64,000 nucleotides of DNA from Deroplatys truncata (taxonomy: Eukaryota; Arthropoda; Insecta; Mantodea; Mantidae). A program made the translations under genes and the position numbers. Each line of letters starts with the position of its first letter. The first letter of the stretch is position 1. The notes beneath the pieces are model-generated. The model did no database searches. It was not told where the DNA came from and saw only the letters and a program-made list of their open reading frames with translations. The stretch spans positions 109,356,350-109,420,349 of the forward strand of contig CM060979.1 of NCBI GenBank assembly GCA_030765065.1. Reading direction: 5' to 3'. Positions 33,504-44,421 of the stretch are shown one piece after another.

Positions 33504-36478
33504 AAATCCTGATGTGTTACACTCACATGACTTTCTCTACTCTTGTACAAACTATGTTTACAAACGCTTGTTCTCCATATGATTCATGTTAATCGAGATA
33601 AACATTAGCAGAGTATCTAATTGCTAATTTTCTTGTAGATGTAAGGAGAAAATATATTTACAAGGGCAATTTGGAAATACAGTAGCCTTTAAGCACATAC
33701 ATATCTCTTAATAGCTGGTTGCTAGATGCAGCACCATTCCCTTTCCCACAGATTTATACTCTTTGCATATCCACGACAAAAAAATCTGATGTGTTACACT
33801 CACATGACTTTCTCTACTCTTGTACAAACTATTTTTACAAACGCTTATTCTCCATATGCTTCATGTTAATCGAGATAAACATTTGCAGAGTCTATCTTAT
33901 TGCTAATTTTCTTGTAGATGTAAGGGGAATATATATTTGCAAGTGTAATTTGGAAATACTGTAGCCTTTAAGCACATACATATCTCTTAATAGCTGGTTG
34001 CCAGGAGCAGCACCATTCCCTTTCCCACAGATTAATACTCTTTGCATATCCAAGACAAAAAAATGAATAACGAATTCTAATTTGAGAAAATAAGTATTGA
34101 AAAATTTAAGGGAATAAAAAGCAATATCTCGTAAATGGTTCACTCACGAAAAAAATTTATATGACATAAATTGTGTATTTTAACGTGATCTACATTTTGT
34201 CTATCTCTTATGGTTTACCAGTTATGCAAAAGTCGTTCACAATAAAGAATACTTTTGGAAACATTCCCAGGAAATTCAAGATATACATTTTATTAGTCAT
34301 AAAAATATCTTAAACATATGATATTTTAATCAAAATCGTTAGAGCCATTTTTGAGAAAATTAAAGGTTTCGAAAAATCTTCCGTGTAAAGGGTAATCTGG
34401 GGTGGGGGGAATTTTTTTGAAAACCTTCGTCTCGCATCCTTGGAAGATACTGAACCTAAATACCAAGTTTGGTGTTTATCCGAATGTTCGTTTCTGAGTA
34501 TACTGTTCACAGACACACACACAGACATGTTTCCTAAAATGTTTTTTTTGGATTCAGAGGGTATCAAAACATATATTTCCGGTGAAATCTCGGTATCGAA
34601 TTTTTGGGTGGAATACAATACTTCCCCTACTTACTATACGTAGTAGAGAAAGTAAAATTTAAGGCAATAACAAGCAATATCTCGAAAATGGTTCACTCAA
34701 CAAAAAAAAATGTATGTGGCATAAATTGTGTATTTTAAAGCGATCTACATTTTTTGTGTAGTAAAATTTTGTCTATCTCTTATGGTTTACCAGCTATGCA
34801 AAAGTCGTTCACAATGAAGAATACTTTTGGAGACATTCCCAGAAAATTCAAGATATACATTTTATTTGTCATAAAAATATCTTAAACATACGATATTTTA
34901 ATCAAAATCGTTAGAGCCGTTTTTGAGAAAATTAAAATTTACGAAAAATCTTCCATGCAAAGGGTAATTTGGGGTGGGGGGATTTTCTTGAAAACCTTCT
35001 TGTTGCATCCTTGGAAGATACTAAACCTAAATACCAAGTTTGGTGTTTATCCGACTGTTCGTTTCTGAGTTATGCTGCTCACAGACACACACACGGACAT
35101 CTTTCGAAAAATGCTTTTTTTGGATTCAGGGGGTCTCAAAACATGTATTTCCAGTGAAATCTCGGTATCGAATTTTTGGGTGGAATACAATACTTCCCCT
35201 ACTTACTATACGTAGTAGAGAAAGTAAAAATGAATATCGAATTCCCATTTGAGAAAATAAGTATTGAAAAATTTAAGGGAATAACAAGCAATATCTCGAA
35301 AATGGTTCACTCACCAAAAAAAATGTATATGACATAAATTGTGTATTTTAACGCGATCTACATTTCTTGCGTAGTAAAATTTTGTCTATCTCTTATGGTT
35401 TACCAGTTATGCAAAAGTCGTTCACAATGAAGAATGGTTTTGGAGACATTCCCAGGAAGTTCAAGATATACATTTTATTTGTCATAAAAATATCTTAAAC
35501 ATACGATATTTTAATCAAAATCGTTAGAGCCATTTTTGATAAAATTAAAATTTTCGAAAAATGTTCCATGTAAAGGGTAGTCTGGGATGGGGAGATTTTC
35601 TTGAAAACCTTCTTGTCGCATTCTTGGAAGACACTGAACCTAAATACCAAGTTTGGTGTTTATCCGACTGTTCGTTCCTGAGTTATGCTGTTCACAGACA
35701 GACACACACACACAGACAGACCCACACACAGACACACACACGGACATGCTTCCAAAAATGCTTTTTTTGGATTCAGGGGATCTCAAAACATGTATTTCCG
35801 GTGAAATCTCGGTATCGAATTTTTAGGTGGAATACAATACTTCCCCTACTTACTATACGTAGTAGAGAAAGTAAAAATGAATAACGAATTCCCGTTTGAG
35901 AAAAAGTACAAGTATTGGAAAATTTAACGGTATAACAAGCAATATATCGAAAAAATAAAAAAATGTATATGACAAATTGTGTATTTAAACGCGATCTATA
36001 TTTTTGTGTAGTAAAATTTTGTTTATCTCTTATGGTTTACCAGTTATGCAAAAGTCGTTTACAATGAAGAATAATTTTGGAGACATTCCCAGAAAATTCG
36101 AGATATACATTTTATTTGTCATGAAAATATCTTAAACACTTTGATATTTTAATCAAAATCGTTAGAGCCATTTCTGAGAAAATTAAAATTTTTTAAAACT
36201 TTTTCATGTAAAGGGTAATCTGAGGTGGGGGGATTTTCTTGAAAACCTTCGTGTCGCATCTCTGGAAGATACTGAACCTATATACCAAGTTTGGTGTTTA
36301 TCCGACCGTTCGCTTCTGAGTTATGCTGTTCACAGACACACACACGGACATGTTTCCAAAAATGCTTTTTTTTTTATTCAGGGGGTCTCAAAACATACAT
36401 TTCCAGTGAAATACTGTATCGAATTTTTGGGTGGAATACAATACTTCCCCTACTTACTATACGTAGTAGAAAAAGTAA
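33504..36478 (+). repeat. family F tandem array
   Basis: A head-to-tail array. A 277-bp 5' block (33511-33787) is repeated at 33788, where a full-length F copy runs to about 34652. Three more units follow, 34653-35226, 35227-35874 and 35875-36478. Each lacks the 5' block and starts directly after AGTAGAGAAAGTA with AAATGAATA(A/T)CGAATTC or a slightly later point. Units share long near-identical runs (CTTATGGTTTACCAGTTATG, TCGTTAGAGCC, CCAAGTTTGGTGTTTATCCG, CAATACTTCCCCTACTTACT). By eye they are closer to each other than to the dispersed copies. Reading frames in this array, up to 107 residues, repeat with the unit and are not genes. Confidence 0.9.
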
Positions 36479-36735
36479 TAAACAAATAATAACAAAAAAT
36501 AACTCCTAATAGCAACGCAAATTTCACCAAATATGTTAATAGTTAATTGTTCAAGGTTCCTCTGCTCGTACATATGAGAATGAACAAAGCAGTTTTATTA
36601 GTAGTGAAGAAAGGGCATATTATCATTAAAACAGGTTTTGAGATCTCAGTAATTCACTACATTTCTCATCCTATACGTACGTACGTAATACATGCATACA
36701 TACATACGTATATACATACATAGTGGTATACACGT
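36479..36735. other. AT-rich spacer with ACGT/CATA simple sequence
   Basis: Ends in a short CGTA and CATA repeat (36673-36725). Otherwise nothing is recognised. Confidence 0.6.
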
Positions 36736-36738
36736 ATA

Positions 36739-37025
36739 CCAGGTGGCCCAACTGCGTCGTATTTCAAGTGAGTGGATATCCCTTTGGTCTATTTACACTG
36801 TACGTGTCAGTCATCGCTGGCTGCACACTTTAGTGCAAGCCTGGGAACTGCCTGTGAATGAGCGCGGTCCGCTTCGCTGATATGCAAGAGGAGTAGAACG
36901 AAGGTCACTCACCAGTTCGCCACTGACCTTCGTGTGCTTGAAGTAACCCAGTCGAGTTCTGCAACTCTTTTAATGCAAGAAGGAGTATTCACAGTTGTGA
37001 AATACAGCGCTGTTGGGCCACCTGG
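36739..37025. mobile_element. 287-bp MITE with TA duplication
   Basis: The left end is TACCAGGTGGCCCAACTGCG; the right end, reversed, is TACCAGGTGGCCCAACAGCG, a single mismatch. TA flanks both sides (36737-36738, 37026-37027), which fits a Tc1/mariner-type MITE. The interior has a small stem (CGAAGGTCA to TGACCTTCG at about 36899-36932). It has no coding capacity. The near-perfect ends suggest a young insertion. Confidence 0.9.
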
Positions 37026-37059
37026 TACAATGTATACAGTGGCACACGTGGTTAAAAAT

Positions 37060-37745
37060 AATCTCTCAGTTGACAATTATAAACATTATAAACATTTTAA
37101 AGGAAGCAGCTGTATGGTTATTCTCAAAATACTGAGATATATCTTCCAGGCATGAAAAAACCAAGTTAGAACTATACCACGTATGTCATTATAGCCGTTT
37201 ATGAGAAAATCAAAACTATATAACAAACGCAAGGAGTGGTTTGGAGAGCAGGTATTTTCTTGAAAATCTTTGTCGCATTCCTGCAAGGTACTGAACTTAA
37301 ACAGCAAGTTTGATATTTATTCTGTAGTTTGTTATTTAGTTCACATACATTCACACAGAGAGGACCCATTTTATAAAACTCCTTTTTGTGGATTTGTCTC
37401 TGTCTCAAAATGTGTATTTCCGGTGAAATCTCGATGTCGAATTATTGGGTGGAATGCAACACTTCTGCTAAATAGGTGTGTGATAGAAAACTAAAAATGC
37501 AAAAGTATCGAAAAATTCTAATCTTTAACAACGAATATATGGGAAATGAGTGATGCCACAAAAACGTTACTTGAAACAAACTCTGTGTTTACCATGTGTA
37601 TGTTTATTGTGCAGTAGATTTTTGTCTGTCTCTTATGGTTTATTAGTTATACAAAATTAACTCCGAATAAATCGGACTTCACACTCTATTCCCAGAAAAT
37701 TCAAAATATAATACATTTCATTAGTCATGTAAATATTCTAAACAG
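37060..37745 (+). mobile_element. family F copies 6-7, tandem pair, second one split
   Basis: The first unit ends CGATGTCGAATTATTGGGTG with GTGATAGAAAACTAAAAATGC at about 37499. The second starts there and runs through CTCTTATGGTTTATTAGTTA and TCCCAGAAAATTCAAAATAT to 37745. It resumes at about 40815 (TTTTACATAGTATTTTAACT with CGTTAAAGCCGTTTTTGAG). Confidence 0.7.
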
Positions 37746-37929
37746 CCTTCCTTTACAGTTTTATGTTTACAGCATACACAAGTACAAAAGAGGTTGCCAC
37801 AAAGGGGCAGTCAACGTGCGAAACAAAAAGTCACTGAGGTAGTGCTGCTCTCTGCATGTGTTTATTTTGTGGTTTTGTACTGGTAAGCGTTGCGTGGTCG
37901 CCTGCTGGTAGTTCGAGCCAGAAAGTTTA

Positions 37930-39770
37930 GGCAAACAGGTAACAGTTGAAATGTTTACCAGCAGCAAATACACGGATGTGGTATATATAATGAACTATAT
38001 GTACTATATACATCCATCAGTATATCTTAATTGCATTTCTGTATGCCAAAAAACGTGCTAAGGCTCGAAGGCTGTTTTCTGAACGACTTTGGACTCCGAT
38101 GTCTGCTTTCTGCGCACGTTTTTCGACGTACAGAGAAACAATTAGGAATTGGTGGATCATTCTAGGCACAAAGTATTTGCAACGATCCTAATGTTTATGG
38201 AATGTTATCCATTATTTCCGATAAAATCTCTTGCAGGGATAAAACTGAAATAACACAGTGGTTGCGGTACAGTAAGAGGAGTCAGAGAAGGAGACTTAAG
38301 GTTTGCAGATGACATCATCCTGTTTTCAACATCCGCGGAAGATTTGAGACGAGGCACACAGAAATAATCTCAGAAGAGCAAGGAAGCGGGATTAGAATTG
38401 AACCCTCACAAAACAAAACTATTGACAAATAGTGCTGAGGAAGTTATGAAACTGAACAACGAACTACGTAAGCCAACGAATACGTCTTGGCCAAATAACA
38501 TCCTTCAGTAAGCTACTCGCAAAGAAGTCCAAAGACGCATTTCAGCAGCATGGTCCTAATTCTGGGGTTTTAAATTTATTCTCACAAACACGGCATATAG
38601 AATTAAACGAAAGCAAACATAATGAACACCTCTATTCTTCTTTTTCAGCTCTATGGAGCTCATACTTGGTCATTAACAAGCAGAGAAATAAAAATGTTAG
38701 AAACATCAAAGGAAAATAGAGAGAAAGATTTCTGGCGTCGGTCTTCAGGATAACATCCGCCATGAAGTCCTGGGGCAAATGAAAGGCATCAAAGATGTAA
38801 CAACATCAGCTATTCACACTAAATGGAAGTGGGCAGTCCACGTCATGAGGGTGGACTACATCAGATGGACACACAAAACAACAACTTGGGACCGAAGACC
38901 TGGCCACAGAAAAGTAGGACGACGGAGGAGAAGATGGGAAAATGACCTAAAACTCCACATTGTGGACCAACTGGACTACAAAGGCTAAGGACCGAAGAGA
39001 GCGGAAACTATTGGTAGAAGCAGCAATGAAGAAATGAAGGTCTTTCCCGCACTGGCAAAGCGGGATTGTCAGAACAGCCTCCTTGTCAGCCAAGAGGCCC
39101 TTGCTCTTCAGGGATTATACCGGCTAATTCTTAATAAACACATATGTTATTTTGCTAGTTTTAATTATTGTGTCACAATGTTATTATTATTTCTTAACTA
39201 TTAATTTTTCCCGTCGTAATTATGGTAAAGAAGAGCTGTGAGTTTCAAGGACTTAGTACAACGAAATTTTTAATGAATGAAAATGGCATTCCTATAAGCT
39301 GTACTTACACAAACAGCTTTACGGTAACGATTTCGAAAATCGCGTATAGTTTTGCAGAAGGCTGTTAAATAAAAAAAACGGAAATACTGATTTCAACAGG
39401 CTAATTTTATGTGGAAACAAATTTCATTTTGCAAATTATTCCCATATAAACAAACATAATTTTCATTATTAGGCTCCTGAAGACAATCGTCGCTGGTTAT
39501 GGCTACATCACACGCAGACTCAGTGGAGTGTTCACTTGTGTTGCAGCACTCTAAGGGACATCATTGGACAGGATTATTTAGCTCCTAATCTTACTGGGCA
39601 GCCTTATATTCAATTTCTGCAGAATGGGTTAAATCTTGAGAACGTTCTAGAAGACTTCAGTTAGCCCTCAATCATTGTTTTCAGCACGATGGTACACCAC
39701 CACAATATTGTAGAGGAGTTAGAGAATATCTCAATAAAGAGTACTCTGAATGGTACACGTGGTGGTTGCA
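37930..39770 (+). mobile_element. Tc1/mariner-type transposase pieces, split by a LINE
   Basis: Two plus-strand parts of one transposase type. The N-terminal part (about 37950-38160) reads FTSSKYTDVVYI, then YAKKRAKARRLFSERL and CARFSTYRETIRNW, the helix-turn-helix form common in long Tc1-type insect transposases. The DDE part (39490-39760) reads WSVHLCCSTLRDIIGQDYLA, LTGQPYIQFLQNGL, FQHDGTPPQYCRGVREYLN and GGC. QHDG(A)PPH is the second-Asp region of this type. A LINE (38230-39070) lies between. The catalytic C-terminus was not found. The element is broken and silent. Confidence 0.7.
38230..39070 (+). mobile_element. RTE-like LINE fragment (RT C-terminal half)
   Basis: The plus strand reads LRFADDIILFSTSAEDL (about 38297-38350), the YADD-type catalytic box. 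LNPHKTKLLTNS-like and VMKLNNEL follow, then RISAAW, LYGAHTWSLTSREIKMLE (about 38650-38705), and a C-terminus in 38779-38988: IKDVTTSAIHTKWKWAVHVM and GHRKVGRRRRRWENDL. This is the endonuclease-RT type of LINE, 5'-truncated, with several frame changes. It lies within a Tc1-type transposon. Confidence 0.85.
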
Positions 39771-39894
39771 TTCGGTGATCAGCAAGATCGCTGAATTTGA
39801 CTCCCCTGGGTGTTTTTTACGAAACGGAACCAGAAAATCCAGAAATGTTTAAAGAAAGAAAAGTCATGCCTGCACTTCAGTATCAGCAGAAATG

Positions 39895-40300
39895 TTAACA
39901 CGAGTCCATGCACCAGTCACCTTTTCGGTGAGAATCCTGTAAAGTGAGGTTCGAGCAACATTTGGGTATTCATCAGCTAGGCCACTAATCCCAAACGCCG
40001 GTCACTCCGAAGCTTTGGTTTACTTGCTCAACGATGTCTTCGGTCCAAATACTGGGCTTACCACTCCGCTGTTCATCGTGCATATTCGTGCGGCCATTTC
40101 GAAATTCTCGACACCAGTGTCGAACCTGTTTGTCACTCTTTATGTCCGGTCCATACACGAGGCATAACTCATGGTGGATGTCCGCAGCTAACAATCCTTT
40201 TGCCAGCAAAAATCTAATCACACCACGCACTTCACAACGGCGGGATTTACGATTGTCGCGGCTATTTAGATCTCATCGACTGGCAAACGCATACTCTGCC
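39895..40300 (-). mobile_element. mariner transposase N-terminal fragment
   Basis: Minus-strand frame 39985-40230 reads VIRFLLAKGLLAADIHHELC, YGPDIKSDKQVRHWCREFRN and GRTNMHDEQRSGKPS, the first helix-turn-helix and linker of mariner transposases. A second frame gives GISGLADEYPNVARTSLYRI and LTEK, the second helix-turn-helix. The DDE domain is missing. It is distinct in sequence from the mariner at 14.6-16 kb. Confidence 0.85.
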
Positions 40301-40364
40301 ACACCAAATCTGCGGTAGGTTTCTCAGGAGTCAGTATTCAGCGCTGCAGGCGTAAAACTTCATT

Positions 40365-40668
40365 CAGGCCTACCATCCGTTAAATATTGTTCACCGGACC
40401 TTAGTTTTGGAATACACCTCCAATATGCTTTGCATTCGGGCTGGATTATGCCCAGCAGCAATCTTGTATTGTACTTAAATGGACGAATTATTAAATAACC
40501 AATATCGCACACCAAAGCACATTCACGTTCAAACTCCAGACACTGGGATACCATGAAAAATTCTTGTTTACAGAAAACTTTCACTTGTCCAGCCGTGAAT
40601 CAAACCGGGTTTCTTCGCACAGCAGGCAGATGGTCTAATATATACGCTAGGCGACCAGTCATAGCAGT
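40365..40668 (-). mobile_element. tRNA-headed SINE
   Basis: The minus-strand head reads GTCGCCTAGCG, then TTAGACCATCTGCCTGCTGT, GCGAAGAAACCCGG and TTTGATTCACGGCTGG. This is a tRNA-like order of A box, anticodon arm and B box. The body continues CATGGTATCCCAGTGTCTGG. Confidence 0.65.
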
Positions 40669-40814
40669 TAATGTGTTTTCAATCATGGTCCATTATTTAG
40701 CAGAGTCTCGTTTCTGTAAGTATGGAATCCCCATTACAGCTCTGTTTAGGAAAACCTTTAGGCAACAACATTATACGGGATAAAATATTTTCAGGAATTA
40801 ACAGCTTCTGTGGG

Positions 40815-42018
40815 TCATTTTACATAGTATTTTAACTAAACTCGTTAAAGCCGTTTTTGAGAAAACTACACAACAAACTTTTACTATGCGGTGGGGAGAT
40901 TTTCTTGAAAATGTATGGTTCGTACCCTTGGAAGATGCTGGCTTAAATATCGAGTTTGGTATTTAACCGACTTTTCGTTTTTGATCTATGCCACCACAGA
41001 CACACATACACGGACCAATGGACGGAATGATACAAACACAGACACACATAATAGTCCCTTTTCTAAAAATGTTTTGTTTGGGTTTGGGAGATCCCCAAAA
41101 CATGTATTTCCGGTGAAATCTCCATATGGAACTTCAGGGTGCAACACATTACTTCTTGGTGGTAGACGGAATAGAAAATGTCTTATGTATTACATCCATT
41201 TTTTCTACCCACCAGCTTTGAATTAATTTAGTTTCTACAAAAAATTAATACAAAACCCTATTTTCGCACCTACTTCATCTTAATCAAGATAAACTTCGCA
41301 GAAACAGTTCCATTACACATTTCGTTCTATGTACAGGAGGGATATAGGAAATCGAAATTATATTTAAATGTTTAAAACTGGGTTGCTAATTAGTGACCAT
41401 GAAATTTCATACTCCTTTCTGACATCGCAAGAAGCAACTGCATGCTGACAGCACTTCGAGCATGACATTATTGACAAATGTAAACCGGTAATGAGGATAT
41501 CTTAGAAATGGCCAAAGAATATTTCAGATAAATCATGTGCTTTAAAGCTAGCTACATTTTTGTGTTGCAGGCCCTTCTCTATCTCGTATAATTTACAAGT
41601 TATAACAAGTTACACAAAATTTAGGTGTTCTTCCCAGAAAATACAAAATATACATTTTTAACATAAATGCACATTTCTTAAACATACGACAAAGTCGTCG
41701 GAGAAAGTTTTGAAATCCTAAAATAACAAAGCATATTTCATGTAAAGTACAGTTTGTGGTCTGAAGTTTGTTGAAAATTTTAGTGTCGCATCTTTGGAGG
41801 ATAATAAACTTAAATATTTCTTCATACTAATTATTATCGTTGTTCTGACCTTTATCCAAAGTTTGTTTTTGAGTTATGTGCTCACAGACACATACACAGA
41901 TCTTTCTCTTAAAGGATTAAGGTGCCTCAAAACATGTTCTTTCGATGAAATCTTTAATAACATTTTGGTGAAATGTAATATTTCCTCTGCCTACTGGGTA
42001 TGCAGTTGAGAAACTAAA
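40815..42018 (+). mobile_element. family F: rest of the split copy plus one full copy
   Basis: 40815-41180 completes the copy split at 37745 (GGTGGGGAGATTTTCTTGAA, ATGTATTTCCGGTGAAATCT). 41181-42018 is a full forward copy from TGTATTACATCC to GGTATGCAGTTGAGAAAC. Confidence 0.75.
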
Positions 42019-42510
42019 ATAAAGTCGGATAAACACCAAACTTAGTATTAAAGTTAACCATTGTCATAAGGATTTTCAAGAAAATCCTTCAAACTAAAGT
42101 ACCCTTTACATGTAAATCTTTGGCATCTTGTTTTTATTTTTATGAGTGGCTCTAACAATTTTGACTAATCACCATATCCTTAGGATATATCCCCGACTAT
42201 AAGGGGCGTATAATAAATTTTATATGCATAGTCTGTGAGAGTTTTTTAATTGTTCAACAATTATGTATAACTCTGTATAACCAGTAAATCATAGGAAGTA
42301 GATTTTTAAAGATGCGACCATCGTTTCGTCTCGAGTATCCAAGTTTCATACACAAATATGTATGTGATGAGTATTTTCTAGACACATTTATATTTATTCA
42401 AATTAAGTGGATAAAAACATGATTTTTAAAGATTATTGTACAAGAAATAGAAATAAAGAGTAGTCGGTAGAGAAAGTTGTGTGAATGTAACGCATCAGAT
42501 TTTTGTTTCT
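42019..42510 (-). mobile_element. family F copy, reverse, abutting the forward copy
   Basis: Reads AAAGTCGGATAAACACCAAA and ends GTAGAGAAAGTTGTGTGAAT with GCATCAGATTTTTG. It lacks the first ~200 bp of the reverse consensus. Together with 41181-42018 it makes an inverted pair. Confidence 0.75.
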
Positions 42511-42635
42511 TAGATAGCGGTTCCTTCTTTGTTCATGAGTTGTTTTATTGCTGAATAAAATAATTTTAGCAATTTTATCTTTGAATTGCTAGCTTTGATA
42601 AAGCTTATATTTTTCTGAATTTATTTTACTGTGAA

Positions 42636-42964
42636 GGCGGCGCCGTGGCCGAGTGGTTAGACCGCTCGCCTACCACCGAGGCGGCCCGGGTTCGATCTCG
42701 GATGAAGCGGGTTTTCTCCGGGTTCTCCGGTTTCCCCCACCATTCATTCCACCAACTGATCCATCATCACCTTTCCTTTCATCCATTTCACCAACATTTC
42801 GTTTCATCTACTTCCTTCATCCCATACCAGGCATCGGGCTGATCACCCATCCTGGATGCTCTGTCTGATCCATGAGTGTCTGCTCCTCTACGGGCCTCTG
42901 ACCCCAGGCACCCGCTTGTAAGTCCTACATAAGAGGAGGGTAAACAGATAATGAATGAATGAAT
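42636..42964 (+). mobile_element. tRNA-derived SINE with 13-bp target duplication
   Basis: The head has an A box GTGGCCGAGTGGTTAG, CTCGCC, and a B box GGTTCGATCTC, in the style of a Ser/Leu-type tRNA. The body is C/T-rich (CCACCATTCATTCCACCA). The tail is AATGAATGAATGAAT. It is flanked by the perfect direct repeat ATTTTACTGTGAA at 42623-42635 and 42965-42977. The intact promoter boxes and exact duplication mark it as the youngest-looking SINE here. Confidence 0.95.
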
Positions 42965-42979
42965 ATTTTACTGTGAAAA

Positions 42980-44265
42980 TAAACATATTGATTTTCATGA
43001 AAATTGTTAAAGCAAGGTTTTTATAACCTATAAGCAACACTGAAGTTTTTAATAGTCCATTAATGCTGATTGTGTAAAATTCAAAAAACGAATTCGTGTA
43101 TTAATTTTGTTTGCAAATTTATTATTATGAATAACACATTATTCTTACAGCGTCCAGTACATTTCCTTTGATTTCGAGCAGAGTTAATTGTATGCTCTGT
43201 TGCACTCTGTCACTTTCCACATTTATGAAATTGCCCAATTACTCTTCCAAAAGTACCGACCTCAATAATAAGTGTTTCGGATTTAGGGTTATCGATGGTG
43301 CTTGAACATCGCCTCTTAGAACATCGCCTTTAGATACGGTTTAATTTCAAACAATATCTAAATATCGTTTCTTCAACCGGCTCAAATGTGCTTTTCATTC
43401 CAAAAATATGCAGTATTGTAGACATAATTCTATTTGAGAAGTGCCACAAACATTACTGCATATCTTGCAGCTCTGCTTTTGTTAGATGCCTATAGCAGCA
43501 TGGTGTTTTGAGCGATGGGAACTCGTGAATTTTAATTTCCGATGCGGAAAGGATGAAATGTCCGATGTTATCCCATACTTCATAGCTCGGTGCCGTTTGT
43601 AGAATGAAATGTCGATGCTAAAGAGTGCGCTACGTCCAACACGATAAAGAAAACAAAAATCAACCTGGTAGACGTTCGCCATATGTATAGCTAAAATGAT
43701 ACAAGTATGTTTAAATATAATAAGAGTTCTTTTTCCGTTGGAGAACCTATACTAACTACATTACTGCTAATTTCCAGTACCTACTCTGCTACTTCTTTTG
43801 GTACACATCTTATTCTTTTCTATATAATAATATAAAAAATCAGTATTTTGTATAAAGGGCTTTAGTGTTCATTAAAACAAAATCAAAAACTTGAAAAAAT
43901 AAAACAATCCTATGAATATGGTTTCCATCTATAAAAACTTGTGCATCATCACTAGGTGTTTGCTCTGAACAAGTCGCTATAGAAATATTAAATATTCGTA
44001 AAAACAAGAAAAATTAACACTAAAATGAAATGGTACTAAAAAAGAATATGTAACAGAAAACTTCGTTCCAGGTTATTTCTGAAGCCTTCATCCGATTTAA
44101 ACCACTCAAATCCTTATTAATAATATAAGCTATAGCTTTGCAAAAATACGCTTAAAAGAAAATTCAATATTAAACGATATTTTACGGTCAAAAACACGGT
44201 ATATGATTACTGATTGGTCACACAACACAGCGATTAACAAACGAGTTCGATTACGAGCTAAAGCG
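42980..44265. other. no feature seen
   Basis: AT-rich unassigned DNA. Confidence 0.5.
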
Positions 44266-44269
44266 ACCT

Positions 44270-44385
44270 TTCTTTACTTTCTCTACTACGTATAGTAAGC
44301 AGGAAAATTATTGTATTCCACCCAAAAATTTGATGTCGGGATTTCACCCCAAAGCTCGACATCGAAATCTTGAGACCCCCTGAAC

Positions 44386-44421
<36 letters not shown>

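Noticed and set aside
35695-35745. CRISPR-like spaced repeats
   Set aside because: It is an impure CACAGA/CACA microsatellite in one family F unit with no spacers of regular length.
35561-35884. 107-residue plus-strand frame (and similar ones at 34310-34618, 34969-35157, 36291-36509)
   Set aside because: They recur with each family F unit, contain the CA/TG simple run, and dispersed copies do not keep the frame. Repeat sequence, not genes.
42641-42720. Functional tRNA gene
   Set aside because: Promoter boxes are good, but the sequence is the head of a SINE with body, AATG tail and target duplications. No 3' acceptor-stem closure.
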